From assembly GCF_030463565.1 (NCBI RefSeq), contig NC_134651.1, positions 15,574,734-15,638,733 on the forward strand: 64,000 nucleotides of DNA, in the 5' to 3' direction. Below the pieces are notes generated by a model. The model searched no databases, was not told the DNA's origin, and was given only the letters and a program-made list of their open reading frames with translations. Numbering within the stretch: the stretch's first letter is position 1; each line of letters opens with the position of its first letter. A program made the position numbers and the translations under genes. The stretch comes from Pelecanus crispus. Taxonomy: Eukaryota; Chordata; Aves; Pelecaniformes; Pelecanidae. This document shows, one piece after another, positions 15,201 through 30,200 of the stretch.

Positions 15201-18200
15201 AAATTAATTTTGCTCAGATTTCATTAAAAAAAGAAATTACTTGCAGACAAAGTTCTTCCTTTTTCACTGAATCTCCACAGCTTCTGAGAAGCTTACCATA
15301 AGAACTTCTAAAGGACAGATCTCTCTATATAACATGGTTTTGAAAAATAACTTTTATTGCTGCACTTACCTGAAGAACATAATCCAGAGCTATGTGTCGA
15401 AAACATTTCCGTGTTGCAGTCAAAATATTAGTTGCTTCCTCTACTTCGTGTTGTTTATTTCTTTGAACTTGGGCATTTTTTACTAGAGCATTCTCTTTTT
15501 CTTCACTAACTTTTTCAAATTGTTTCTTTGCATCTTTAAATTTCCTAATATCTCTAAAGAAAAAAGAAAGAGGGATAACAAATGAGTTCCAAAGCATGAA
15601 AAAAACCTTTAAAGATACTCTAGACAGACCATGCTCGTGACTGTTATTGCTAGTTTCTTTGTTTTCATATTCTTCAATAAATGCTTGGATCAAACGGAAA
15701 TCATACAAAAGTATGATAAAAGCTGCTCTGTCTTTCTCTTCCGAGGAAAAGACAAAATCCAAAATTAAATAAATGCATCTCATGCTTACTGGGGAAAAGC
15801 TTTGCTAAGCACTTTTTTCCCCTAAGCTTAGACAATGACAACATGTAATTAAGATCAGTAATTCATACTATTTCAGTATTTCTGCAGCTGGATCTAAAGC
15901 CTCACTGATTTGGGGTGATTTTTGACGAGCTTTAATATGCACTTTTCAATTTATGGCTGGTGATTTTCAAGAAAGATGTTTCACCAACCCAGTCAAATCA
16001 GCTGTTTTTAAAATTTTACCAATAATTTTCCCATTACATTTGCAAATTAACTTACTCTTTAACGAAAGTCTGAAGCTGTGCTTTAATTGATCTTTGGGTT
16101 TGGTCAAACAGGATCTGAAAGAAAAGCATTATGTAGGTCAGTAACTTAGCAGTATTCATAACTCTTCATTTTAGATACACACATGGTTATACGCAGAATT
16201 AGATGAGAATTATTATTAAACCAATGTGTTCTAATATAAAAATACAAAACTCTTCAAAGTAGTTTTGAAATAAGTAAAAAAATAAATAAGGAATAAAATA
16301 AAGAAAATAACAAACCCAGCACCTTTTGCTGGTCTTTTCTTAAAGAATGTAGTTATAAGGAGAGACAAGAGCTCCTGGCATCTTATTCTCTCATCCTGAC
16401 AATGTAAGACACTCCCACTTTCATAGAACATGTTATTATGATTATTAAATGGTCAAGAATATTACTGTACAAACAGCCTTGAAGAAACAACTTTGAATGT
16501 TAAGTAAGAACTTTTCTTGATTCTTAGACTTTCACAATTTAACCAACAACTAAAAGACAAATGAAGCCATAGAAAGAACATGCCCTTAACTTCTGGCAAA
16601 AAAACACAGACTGAAATTAATGCTGCAGATGTAACATACATGAGTAATTAGTACCATCTCCTTTACATAATACATTTGTAAAAAAAACATCCACTGCTGA
16701 ACTAAGAAGAATGGCTGCTTCTTTTTTCTAAGATTAAGTGTTCTGAGCCATGCTTCTCAAATTTCTATGATTTTGGGAGGCTGGGGCGAGGGGCAGAATA
16801 TAATCAAATCATTCAAATTGTAAAGCTTGAGAAATTTATTAAGTTCCCAAGGCCAAAGCATACCTGAACATTAGACAACTTGTGTTTTCTCTTATGATCC
16901 CAGAAAGTTTAACTGAGGAATGAAAATGCACATTCCTTCAGCTTCACATCTGCCCTCTGAGTTTTAAGGCCGAATGGAACAGATCAACGACTATGGGGCA
17001 AATCCTTTTGCCACTTATCATTGTGCAGACCACAAATGATGCCTTAATTTCCAACTCCTCTACACCTCCCATTCTGCATTATGGAAATACACAAGGCACA
17101 ATTACAAAAAATAAAGAGGTGAAAGAATATAAGGAAGCAGTAGTTGGCCCAACTGAACGGAGTCTCTTCCAAAAGGTAAGCGTCTTTAAGTGTTAAATAA
17201 TTTTATTGAAAGAGCAAATCAAGAACTCAGAGTTTCAGGTCAAATGATGTTTTCTTTCAATGTTCTCAGTCTTAGTTTCCCTATTCACAAAAATTGGGAA
17301 TGAAAAGCCATGCAATGCCAAGTACTGACAGCAAACCCCTTACCATCTTGTTTCTCTTTTCTAGAAACACTGAAGGAAGGAAAACATGACTGAGTTTAAG
17401 TCACCCATTAACAGTGGTACTATATCCTCCATCCAGTCTCCATTTTTGGAGATTTTTCAAGACAAAATGGGATAAAATCCTAAGCAACCTGCTTCAACCT
17501 CAGAGCTGACCCTGATTTAGGCAGGCAGTTGAACCAGACATCTCCTGAGGCCCCTTCCAACCTGAATTGTCCTATATCTAACAGTAACACATGGAAGATC
17601 ATGTTTGTAGTCCCATTTTGGGAAACCAGAAAAACAGACAACTAGAATAGATAAAGAACTTCTTGACAAGCTGGAAGTCATGCTGGGACTACTCCCACTG
17701 CTGACATTTAAGCTTGCCAGTGCCTGAGGAGTGCACCAATCAAGATCAATACAGAAAGACTATAACCAGATGGGAACTCAACTGATTAGTGGACTCCCCG
17801 AAGTACAAGCCTTGCAATTCTGCTTACAGTAATGAAGAGGAAAGAAGCGCTAGGCAGAAAAATACATACACTTTTTTTTCCCCTGAAAGAACAGAAAGAA
17901 GTGCCCAGACCACGATCTGACTAGATTTGCAGCCTTTCCTACACATTACCTTTCACACACTCCAAACCAAGTCTAAGAATGCTGCTATTTGCCATAAGCT
18001 GCCAAAGCTACTCCCCCACTGCTGAATCAGTGAAGATGCTGCATTAGTCTGGTTCCTAGCCTCATTTGTAGCAAAGCCCTGTATGAGAAAACTGGCAGTC
18101 ATCCAGATCTCAGTGGGACCATCTCCTACCCCTTCCCTTCTTCCTCTGGAGGATGCCTGTCTCTCCTCTTTCTTCCACTAGCTTCTTATCACTCATGATG

Positions 18201-21200
18201 GCTCTCCTGCCAACTTGGTCAACAACAGAGCTGACACTCTGAACTAATAAGTCCTGCTGAACTAAGCAGATTCACAAAAAGCAATGCAGAACCACAACAT
18301 GTCTGGCAAAACTCTACATGAGAACCCCGTAACATGCCTCACTTCCTACGTTCGTGCCTTTGGTAAAAGCCACTGTTCTACTCACTATGCTTGAGGAAGG
18401 AAGTAGAGGGGAAAAAAGCAGGACAGAACTCAAAGTGGTCCTACTTAGATCTGCAAAGAAAACTTCTCTTAATATGGCTTGTTCTTTGCTGTTTAGTTAA
18501 AGCTGTTCCTGCTCACTGCAGGGGGGTTGGGCTAGATGACCTCTAAAGGTCCTTTCCAACCCAAAGCATTCTATGATTCTATGATAACTGGAGGTAAGCT
18601 ATCAGCATCATGTTACAGCTAGAAATACTTACATTGTGATAATTGATCATTTCCTGTAAGGTGTCAGAGAACTTTGTTAAGCTGGTCTGCAAAGAGAAAA
18701 ACAAAGCGTTTTAAGTTAAGCCCTACCAAATACACAGCACAAAAGGAACATTTCAGAGGTTTATAGCTTTTCAGTAAAGAACTTGGGAATTGATTTTCCT
18801 TAGCATGATTATTAAACAAAAACCATTATGCTAGAAGGAGAACACAGGGGTAATATCAAGTAAATCTATTAAAGCTACAAGCAACAAAAACGTTATTGCT
18901 ACCTACCTACCTATAAGGACCAAACTGAAGCAAAGCAGGAAATACTCGAATTAAGTTGACTAAGCTACAGGAAGTTCGCACAATTTAATGCATTAATTTA
19001 CAATATCTAATATTACACTACTTAATATTTATTAATGTTTAATACTCCAAAAAAATGGTTGACATGTTGTAACCATCAGTAAACACACATTTACTGTAGG
19101 AACTACTGCCTCACAGCTGATATGCTTAGCAACATCAACATCAATCGGTAGAATCAATGTCCCAATTAAACACAGTTAGAAAACAATGATCCCTAATACA
19201 TCTGGATAACTGCTTATTGCTTACCCAACAGGTGTAACAAAAACCTACTTGGAATCAAATAGTGTAAATTTTACTAGTTTGCCATCACACTACTTTTCTA
19301 GCAAGTAAATTTCTAGACAACAACAGTTTCAGTTGCACACAGACTACACTGAAGTTCACAGGCATTACCTATTTCAACTAGTGTGTGAAAATGCATACAT
19401 GCAGTTGATGTTCTATTACGTAATACACATTAAACATAGATGACAGAGATGTGCACATAATTATACCTGCATATTACACAATTTCATACCTCATTTCAAA
19501 GTAACATAGACAGGAAATATTAGGTGTTCCACATTAGCCTAACAAGACATCAGTCTGAAGTTACACCATCAAAGTGGGCTCTGTACATTTAATAATTTAA
19601 ATTTCTATGTATTAGAGAGTGCCCGTTCCAGGACCCAAGAGATCAACTCAGGGAATTTAGTTGCAGAGAAATGGCTCTTAGGGTCTCATGACTAGAACCC
19701 CTTTATTTAGCGAAGTAAACAGGGTAGCTGTTCACAGCTTCAACCTGACTTTCTCCACTCCTCCCAAGATGACTATTCCTAACCTAATACATATTTTCTG
19801 GTATTTGGAAAACCCTTGCCATTGCAGGTTAAAGCTGAAACTAAACAGCACAGACACTTGCAGCGCACCACAGTCAAAAAAGCTCACTCTTATGACATCT
19901 CAAAGAAAAAGGAGCAAAAAGGCAAATAATAGTATAAACTTCAACTACTTTATCTTGCCAACTGTTATATTCTACCCTTTTTAAGTCATGCTTTTCTCCT
20001 TCCATTTTCACCTCTTAAAGAACTTACCTCAACCAATGCATCTTTACAGGAATATTGTGCAAGGTCTCGAATTCCATTCATGAACTGCTTGTTGGCTGTA
20101 CAGAATGCTTTCCCAGTATCAATCATTGCAATACAAAGCTTTACCAGCTAAAAAGAGGAAAAAATGACAAAGTGGGACTATTTTTTTTTGTTGTTTTTTA
20201 CATCACCATATAGACATAAAACACACTGAGCTTACTTAAGTCTAAGAAACAAAGATTTCAAAAGTCAAATTCTAAATTTACACAGCTCCACATTCTATGA
20301 AAAGCTTTCTATTGTATAGCGATAGCTATAAAAATACTACTCTAGGTCAAATGACATGCCACTGAGAAGGTTACTACTCTTTATAATTTGTTTTTATTTG
20401 TTTTACTGTTAACTGAGATTTTGCACATATTTCAAGAGAGGGCTGTATAAGGGCAAAAAGCACAGCAACTAAAACATAACTGGTTAGAACCTAAGCAAAG
20501 TCTAAGTGTTTTGTGGTTTCTGAGCCAAAAAATCCCAAAAGAAACCCACATCAATTGTTTCATCTTGAGACACTCAGCATACACGCACAGGAAAGCAAAA
20601 GGCTACCTGCACAAAGCACAACTGAAGAGAGATGGTTACATCTCAGAAGGTGAAATCAATCATGTTTTCACTCATACAAACTAGCCTTTCTCTGATGGGT
20701 TTCCATCCCTACCACTCACTGCTTAGGTCAGCACCGCAGCTATCATGGTACTGCAGAGTCCGATATGAAGGCCATCATTATCTTGTGATGAATGTTTTCC
20801 CACTTTTTGAACCATTTATGCACTGGGCCATTAATGAAAGAAAGATAGATTAATACAATCACTAAGGTGCCCTCTTGAGAGAAATATCATGGTTTAACCT
20901 GGCAGGCAGCATACCACACAGCCATTCACTCACTGCCCCTGCACAGTGGGATGGGGGAGAGAATCGGGGGAAAAGAAGATTTGTGGGTTGAGATAAAGAC
21001 AATTTAATAGGACAGAAAAGGAAAGGATAATAATAACAATAATAAAATATACAAAATAAGCAGGGCACAATGCAATTGCTCACTACCCACCAGCCAATGA
21101 TGCCCAGCCAGTTCCCAAGCAGCGGCCTCCAAGACAGCTTTCCCCCAGTTTCTATACTGAGCATGACATCATACAGTATGGAATAGCCCTTTGGCCAGCT

Positions 21201-24200
21201 TGGGTCAGCTGTCCTGGCTGTGCCCCCTCCCAGCTTCTTGTGCATCTCTAGCCTTCTCAGTTGGTAGAGCACAAGAAGCTGAAAAGTCCTTGACTAGAGT
21301 AAGCACTACTTAGCCACAACTAAAACATCAGTGTGTTATCAGCATTATTCTCATACTAAATCCAAAACACAGCACTATGCCAGCTACTAGGAAGAAAATT
21401 AACTCAATCCCAGCTGAAACCAGGACAAGAAGGCATATTATAATTGCGTTCCCTCACCCTAAACCAAACTGAGAATAAAATCAGAAGATTGACCCTTTGT
21501 TTCTGAAGGATTTTTCAAGCATGTTAGACAAATTTTCATGAAGAACAACATAGAACTACTTGATCCTATGTTGGGGCAAGAAAACCACCCAAGTGACCTT
21601 CCTGCCTTATTTACCCAGTAATTTTTATGTTGACTCGGATCCTTTTAGGAAAACAAGAAATGTGAGCATCATCTCCCACATTCTGATGAATGGCCAAGTT
21701 GCTTGAACAATGGACAGAAAAATCACAACCAACATGATCCTTTTTTCCTCCACCTTTGCTTATGGTTCACAACCCTGAACCCAGTGTCCTTTCTTCCAGA
21801 GGGGAAAAAAATGCAGACAGTGTAGCCCAAAGTCACAACTGTGGGACAATAAAATTAAGTTTAATATGAATAACTGAGCAGAAAATGTTACCAACCAAGT
21901 CTCGACAAATCATTACCCTCAGGCCATAGTGACTTCAGCTTACACAACAAGCTCAGCTTTCAACTTAAGCATTATACTAAATCACATACTTCACATTATA
22001 ATTAAACTACTTAAATACTTACCTTGTGTACTTGCTTTCTTGTCAGGGGAGTAAATGCGTTTGAGTACTAGGATACTGTCTCAGGGCAAAAAGTAATACT
22101 ACAATTACAGCTTTTACATGATAGAATGGTGTATTTGGCACTGGCCTCCTGCAAGCTGCTGGGAGCAAGGCCCCAAACAATCCCCTTTAAGGAATTTGAG
22201 AATTCTTTTCCCCAGAAATGACCCTTTTAGACTGGTGCAAAACACAAACTTCCAAGAGAGATTTTTTTCAGATCCTTTAAATACTTACATGGTTTAATCC
22301 ATCAAAACAGATTCATCACCCCTACAGTAAAAATGTCTTATACCCATCAGTTTCACCAAAATTCACACCAAATCAAAATTAAGTATCTTAAATTTATTTT
22401 GGAAGAGCAAATGGTTACATTATTAACTACAAAAGCTAGAAATATTATTACAAGAAGCAACAAAAAGTCTTCAGACTTAACGCTACACTTCACACTGACT
22501 TTGTCTCTATCTTTCTGCAGCCAGCTTGCAGCTGGAGGAACAAAAGTTCATATTCAAAAAGTAGCTAAAGAGGTGAACCAATGACATCTGCCTACCACAT
22601 TAAAACACAGGCAAAAAATAATTTTTAGCATTTAGCATAAAATGCTAAGGAAAGGAGACTTTCTACAGATGTAGAACAAAAAAAAAGCCACCCTTGAAAT
22701 AGTAGCAAAGAAAGAACAAAAGCTTCCAAATACTACTGGTTAGGACACCAATAAATGGATTGTAAGGCACTGAAAAGATGCTGCATGTAACCTTTTATAT
22801 ACATACACAAAGCAAGACAAAAAGCAGGATGAATGTTTACGGTAGTTAAGTCCTCAAGACAAAAGTGAAGGATATAGATACCTATCCCGCTGTGACTGTG
22901 CCGAACACTACCACAGACAGAAAGCATGGACTTTAAATCTCTAAAAGAAAGAGTATCCAGGTGTCCTCACAGTGTGCAGCTGTCATAAAACATAAGCTCT
23001 CAATGCGGGGATGGCCATCCCCTGGCTTCTAACTCATATGAAAGCTGAGTTAGTTTGCATGCAGCTCCCACTGTGGGGCTGAGTCAGAGTGTGAGGGGGC
23101 CGTAGGGGCAGGAGGGCATTGCACAACCCAAACCTTCAGCTGGCGGAGAAAGCGAGTTCACGCTGGCTGCTGCTGCTGTTACTGCAGCTTGGGTCTCTGG
23201 GGCCCAGCTGTGCACTCGGCCCAGATCCGTTCCCTGTTCCCTCTGCAAGAGCAGAACACTTGGGCGGCAGCCACTGCCGCTTCCCAGCTATGAACTTTAA
23301 AACAAAACCTAAACACATCTTTTTATATTTTTCAGAACAGTCATTGTTGAATTAAAAAGCTTACCTTGTCAAGTTTCAGTTCCAGTTCTGTCACATCTCC
23401 TTCTACTTCTTCTAAAGCTGCCCTGCATGGTTAAAAAATGTTTTCCTGTAAAACTTTACACAAAAATTCTCTGGGACTGGGGGGAAGGGGCAGGGACACA
23501 TTAATTTAACCCATTTATTGCCATCACAGTTTCACTTAAATTTCAACGATAAAACAGCATAGCTTTTAGAGAACCACAAGAATTGCAGAAAGTTTGACAG
23601 TAAAAAGAAGAAAAACTACATCACTGATTAAAACATATAGCTTAGTAATAAAGATTTGAGATGAAATTTTATTAATCCTAATGTTTGTCACATTGAAATA
23701 GGTTTCCTCTATTCTTGTACAGCCAACAGTCTATATGTTTGAAGGTAATAACAAAGGAAAGAAACTAAAAGCCTGAGTGAAATCTCTTAAGTAATTCTTT
23801 TGGTGACTCTCCTGGCTCAAACCTGCAGACCTACAGCTATTTAATGAAGGACCTTGCAATGAGATTATGAAAAATACAGCACTTGCCATAAGGCAACTGA
23901 CTTAGCAGCAAATTCAGATAGCGTACTTGTTTATATCATTTGCCTCTAGTCTAGCCTGGTTGCAGCTTTCAGGCTAGTCAAATTTTACTTGCCAGTAAAA
24001 GCTGCTTTCAGTGAAGCATTTCTAAAGCATAATATTTTTTGCTTGAGAGATGTTTCCTTTGACACCTCCTTCCTTGCTTATTGCTACCTGAAAAAAATAG
24101 GAGAAGGCTGAGAAAGGATGACGCTTTGTTCGGAGAGTTCATGAACATCGCTGTTTCATCAGGCTATTGCCTTGAGAGCTTGAATGTACTAATTTCTGGC

Positions 24201-27200
24201 AACAAATACTACACTACAAAAATCTCTTTAATGAGGCTGGGATTTCACATTACACAGAGGTTGGTAGGAACAGCTGTATTCCCATCCCTTGCTGCCATCA
24301 CAGGGTGCTTCATTCTTTCAGTAATTCCAGCACAACTGTTCACGGAGCCACACTGTTCACCAGTAGTAGTCCGCCTTGGAAAAAGAAAGTAATAGGAAGT
24401 TTTCTGTAATGCCTTTTGGCAAATTGGATCAGAACATTTCACATTTCTCTCCTACAAAAAACTCTTCCTGGAAAAAGTGAGACTGGCCGGGAAGTATGAT
24501 TTGGAGCCAGAATTTAAGCCAGCTTTACCACTGAGGAGAGAGTACACAGAACCACAGCTTTTACTGTCTCTTGCTAATTCCATTCTAGTTCACATGAGTT
24601 CAAGCCAAGAGCAAAAAATAAAAAGTGACTGGATCAGGCCCCAAACTCAGGAAAAGCAGCTTTTATAAGAATAGTTCTGAAAAACACTGCCAATTGCCTG
24701 CAGTTCTCAAACATTGAGCATGACATTCCCAGCTTTTTGCAGATTTCACTAACACATAGTTGCATTCCAGTTTTTGTATCTAAAGGCATTCCCACAGTTA
24801 CATCCTAGGTTTTATATCTAAGCACATTCCTGCACAGTTACATTTGGGCTTCTGCCTCTTCTGTCACTTCAGACCATGAAGGACTTTAGGCAACATTAAT
24901 TTCTTTTTTACTTATTTTCTTCCATGAATGATTAACTTTCATTTAAGTCTCTAGAGTTAAACCTTGTTTCAGATTATGGAGGGGAAAAAAAATAATAATA
25001 AAAAAACCACACAAAGGAAGGAAAAGTATCTCAATATTTAGACTACAATTTTGTACTCATTTGTTTATAATCACAGTGCAACCAATTTTTATTTGTTTCT
25101 TTGGCATTAACATAAAAGCATGATTATGTAGCTTGTTTACAGAACTGCAGCAAGATCTGATAAGAATATTTTTTTTTTAGTGTCTTTAACTAGCAAAGAG
25201 TTCTAGCTCCACAGGACTTAATGAGCTAAAAAGTCTAAAATTCAAGATTAAGAAGAGAGATAAAGGCAGTTAGAGCAGGCAGAATGAAGACAACACATCT
25301 GCTCAGTAATTAAAGCTCTATTCCAAGGGGAAAATTTTAAGGCAGAATAAGCTCAACTGAAAGAGAAGTAAAAACAGAACATCAAAAGACTGAAAAGATG
25401 AGGGGCACATCAAGAAAGAAGTATAAAGCAAAGCAGAAAGAGGTATCATGGGAGAAGGGAGCCCCTCTACCACCTGATTCACTGCAGATCACCTTTGAAT
25501 GACCACAGGCCCCTGAAGCACCAGGGTGATTCTCTGGGCTACTTCCCACCACCACCACATGATGGAGGGAAGGCACATCTGGGCCCTACAGCTGGATATG
25601 GATCAAACAGCTGTTTGGTTCCAGCCAAACCCTTGTTCAGCTCCTTGTTTCTTTGCATAGAACTGGCTACTTTCACTGTTTCCATCATATAAAAACTAGT
25701 AGAAAAGTTATTCTCATGCAAACATATTCACAGTATTAGATCAACACTGGATTAGCAGCATAAGAACAATGGAGAGGATGCCCTCAGACTATCAGAATAC
25801 AGATACATATATCTAATAATGTATTAACACCATCTAGTCACAAAAACCATTTTCATACTGTGTAAGGGAACACATTAAGAACAGCTGACCTGAGTTGTGC
25901 TATGTTAATGCTATCCTTGTTTTTCTTAATTCAATACTTTTTGAAGCCACAGAATACAAAGGTGCATTTCTCTAAAACACCTGTGTCAGGAATTAATTCA
26001 CAGAAAATTGTCATAATTCTGCGTAAATCTCACATCCACAGCCAAGACCCAATCTCCAGCTATGAACACAGGAAGCGGTCATAAAACAACTGAGGACCAA
26101 GTGCCAGACCTGACATGTACCAAAAATGTTGCTCCTTAGCAAAGTGGGAACTAGGAGCAGGATTTGCATCAGGGTAATCTTAGCCAGAAGACTCTGGCAT
26201 TAGGAATAAGGATGAAATCTGCCTCAGTATATGAATCAAAGTCAAACATCTGTGGCTTCCCAAGATGTTCAAACCCTGCACGGCAACACACAAAACCAGA
26301 ACAGCTGCTTAAGGGTGGAGGACAACTTTTATAAATGAGCAGTCCCCCATAATCTTCATGCTCTGTAACAAGGACTCTCAGGAATGTGTTTCTCTCCTCT
26401 GCTGTTCCTCCTCTCCTCCACCCCCCCTCCTAAAACACAGTTCAGTTTGCTAGATACAGCTTCATGCACAGCCGCAGCTGCAAGGCAGGCGGAATACAGG
26501 AGATGATGGAAGAAAACTCAAGACCTGACTTAGCAGCCTTTTTAAATGAGGATAATGTTCTGTTTAATATCTTTATCCAGTTCTGTTTAATACCTTTATC
26601 AATGATCTGGATGAGGGGATTGAGTGCACCCCCAGTAAGTTCACAGATGACACCAAGTTGGGGAGGAGTGTTGATCTGCTCGAGGGCAGGAAGTTCCTGC
26701 AGAGGGATCTGGACAGGCTGGATCGATGGGCCGAGGCCAACTCTATGAGGTTCAACAAGGCCAAGTGCCGGGTCCTGCACTTGGGTCACAACAACCCCAT
26801 GCAGCACTACAGGCTTGGGGAAGAGTGGCTGGAAAAGCTGCTCAACAGAAAAGGACCTGGGGGCGTTGGTTGACAGCCGGCTGAACATGAGCCAGCAGTG
26901 TGCCCAGGTGGCCAAGAAGGCCAACAGCATCCTGGCTTGTATCAGGAATAGTGTGGCCAGCAGGAGCAGGGAGGTGATTGTCCCCCTGTACTCAGCACTG
27001 GTGCGGCCGCACCTGGAATACTGTGTCCACTTTTGGGCCCCTCAATACAAGAAGGACACTGAGGTGCTGGAGCGTGTCTAGAGAAGGGCAGCGAAGCTGG
27101 TGAAGGGTCTGGAGCACAGGCCTTATGAGGATCGGCTGAGGGAACTGGGGTTGTTTAGTTTGGAGAAGAGGAGGCTGAGGGGAGACCTTATCGCTCTCTA

Positions 27201-30200
27201 CAACTACCTGAAAGGAGGTTGTAGCGAGGTGGGTGTCGGTCTCTTCTCCCGAGTAACAAGCAATAGAATGAGAGGAAATGGGCTCAAGCTGCGCCAGGGG
27301 AGGTTTAGATTGGATACTAGGAGAAATTTCTTCACAGAAAGGGTTGTCAAGCATTGGAACAGGCTGCCCAGGGAAGTGGTTGAGTCACCAACCCTGGAGG
27401 TATTTAAAAGATGCGTAGATGTGGTGCTTCAGGACATGGTTTAGTGGTGGACTGGGCAGTGCTAGGTTAACAGCTGGACTTGGTGATCTTAAGGGTCTTT
27501 TCCAACCTAAACAATTCTATGATTCTATTCTATGATTCTAATGTCACCGGTTACCTAGCCCAGCATAGGACAAAGGAAAGCTGAACACTGGTGTCCATCA
27601 CAGCACTCCCCTTAAGTGACCAGTAAAAGACTTGCTTCCAGGTTAAGGTACTATGGGACTCCAAGAATCCCAGGAACCAAAAGGAAAGATGATAGCTAAA
27701 CTCTCCTCTAGAAAGAGAATCAGTCACTCTTAGGCCATGAGCTGCAGACACCTGCTAAGGAAATAACTTAGTCTGGACTAAACCACTACACATTGCTGAC
27801 CATAATGCCAAGCACACGGTGACCACAGACGAGTGTTTGCTTGGCCTGCTGACTCTTACAGTGTAAAAGGTGGCACTGGTCAATGGTTTTAAAGTCAGCT
27901 ATTCTTCAAACAGTATCTAACTGCCATCAAAGCCACACCCTGCCTTTAGTCTTCCACTCATTCATCACATTCTAGCTTGCATTTTTAGACTGCATTCCTG
28001 AAAGTGAGGAGGGCTGGAATCAGTACTCATTACAAATCAGATGCTGACAACAACAAACTGGAGAAGTCAAAGGTGCTATGGATAATTAACAATTAATTAT
28101 TGTTAATTCTAGAATTAACGTGCCCCACTATAAAAAAATATTCAAAAGAATAAAAGCCCATTAAGTATTTTCCCATAGTTTTTTAGTTTGGGGGTTGTTT
28201 TTCTTTTATTTGAGGAAAGCTTAAAGCCTAAATCTTAGATTCACCTCTTGAATATACTTTCAGAAGAATAGGAACAAGTACACAAAAGCAACTGATATTC
28301 AGACTGGGATTTCTGAATACATTCATGTATTTGGATTAATGAAATGGGAATAACAGATTCTCACCAACACTATTTCAATAATACTACTGCTAAAGTCTTG
28401 TCTTCAAATCTTGGAAAGACACAGCTCTCCTACTTGCACATATTCTATGCAGAATAGCCCCTTAATGCACAACTTTGATTTCACTGCAGATGACATCCTT
28501 TCAACTAACATCCACTACAGTTCAATGGTATAAAGTCAACATGCAAGACTAGGCACAAATGATCAATAGGTAAATCAAAGTATTTGAGTACACATATTCA
28601 AGTATGACTACATTCACATTTTCTTTCATTACTGCAGGATAATTTCATGAGACCAGCTGTATATCAGAAGAGTAAATAGAGAAGCATTACCATGCTCCAC
28701 TGCAAGCGGAGAACAATTCAGCTTCAGAGGGACAGAGAACGTTGAACATGAACCAACAAGCAAATGGTACTGTGATTAACTCCCTTTTGTCCTCTTCAAT
28801 TGCATTTCATTTTAAACTTTATGAACATTAGGAAAACTGAAAAGCAGTTACAAAGATAGGTACAGCTCACTAATTGCAAGGGCCGAAGTGGGATAAAGCT
28901 GGTTCGCAACTGGCAAAAGTAAAAGTAATTGACCATTCTAGCTCTCATGTTAAATACAAACCCAATGCAGACACTAGTAGAGATTAGCTGCAAGCTACTT
29001 GTGCATCCCACAGTGGTATCACAGTTCTAGATGGGTGTTAAAATCAAACTATATCAAAATTACCAAGTACTCATGCTATAGCTTTATGTGATACAGGACT
29101 TAGGTTTCAACCTGTGTTGCCCAGATTCAGATGAAAAGGCCAGCAAGATAGTGACTTCTAATCCCTTTGATCCCAATTGACTGAAACAAAATCAGCAATG
29201 GAGCTGCTTACGGACCACTCCTGACAGTGACTGCATTCAGCAACCTCAGTGACAGAGGGGAATAGGAGTAAATCACTCACTAAGTTTCTTATAATGATAT
29301 GAGAGACTTCAAAGCAAGGTAGCTTCAAAACACCTTAAAGACAACTTGAAAAAAAGTACTGAATGTGACAAACTGGAAATAGGACAAGATACAGAAGTGC
29401 AAGATAAGAATATGCACCTGATGATTTACAGGAATGTCTCCTCCTCTATGCCAGAGCCCATCAGGTGACAAGACAGCAAAAAGACCAGTAGACAGTAATC
29501 AGAGGATGGACTACAAGCTGTATGATGTAAATGCAAATTAAAATGCAGCTATACCACACAAGATACAAGATACTACACTTGCTCACCTAATTGGTCTGCT
29601 CACTCGCTCTCTACACACACGTAGCAGTTCCACCTTGGTATCACACTTCAGATGCTAAGCAGTTACTCACAGATTAGTTTAGAAACAGCCACAGACTAAC
29701 TGCTGAGGGTGAAATCAGGCCAGGGGAACACACACAACACCATGACTAATGCCACTGTACAGAGAAATACAATGTTGACAGCAAAATCCTTCAAACAGAA
29801 ATCTCCTGTGAACATCACAGGAAAGACAAAAGAGCAATACTGTACCAAACAAGTAAACAGTTCTACTGGAGACACATTTCAAGCCTCGTTACCCCATCTG
29901 CCCTCTCTGCTAAAAAAAACAAGGATCAACACACATTTCACCTACAAGAGGCTGCAACATAACACAGCTATGGCAAAAACAGTAAAAAGGGAATAATTTG
30001 ATGACACTGTTCCACCCAAAACACGTTGTAACTACTTTATAACCAATACTCCTAATCCTCTCCACTTTGAATGAGAATGGAGGATGGAAGTAATGCAACC
30101 TTTCTGGGCAATCTGTTGCCATGCTTAACCCTCAGTGCATGTCATTTGCACTGCTGCATCTTTCAATCATCATCTCTTTCTACTGTGCACCTAAAAACAA

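Larger units (their letters stand above)
16115..18632 (-). other. ACAP2: ACAP2 intron 4 (2.5 kb)
   Basis: Holds two CR1 3'-end remnants, an old one at 17,465-17,578 and a short one at 18,520-18,584. The rest is unique. Confidence 0.85.

Noticed and set aside
15325-15783. Continuous frame extending ACAP2 exon 6 upstream
   Set aside because: The sequence before the acceptor CTTTAG at 15,554 has no homology and the human protein continues directly into exon 5.
20862-21272. 136-codon minus-strand frame
   Set aside because: It lies within solo LTR copy A, which is non-coding; copy B has a similar chance frame.
23119-23355. 78-codon frame with a Leu-rich stretch resembling a signal peptide
   Set aside because: The Leu run comes from a CTG-rich tract in ACAP2 intron 2; no conserved sequence follows.
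26442-26930. 162-codon minus-strand frame
   Set aside because: It is the antisense of the CR1 ORF2 remnant, not a gene.
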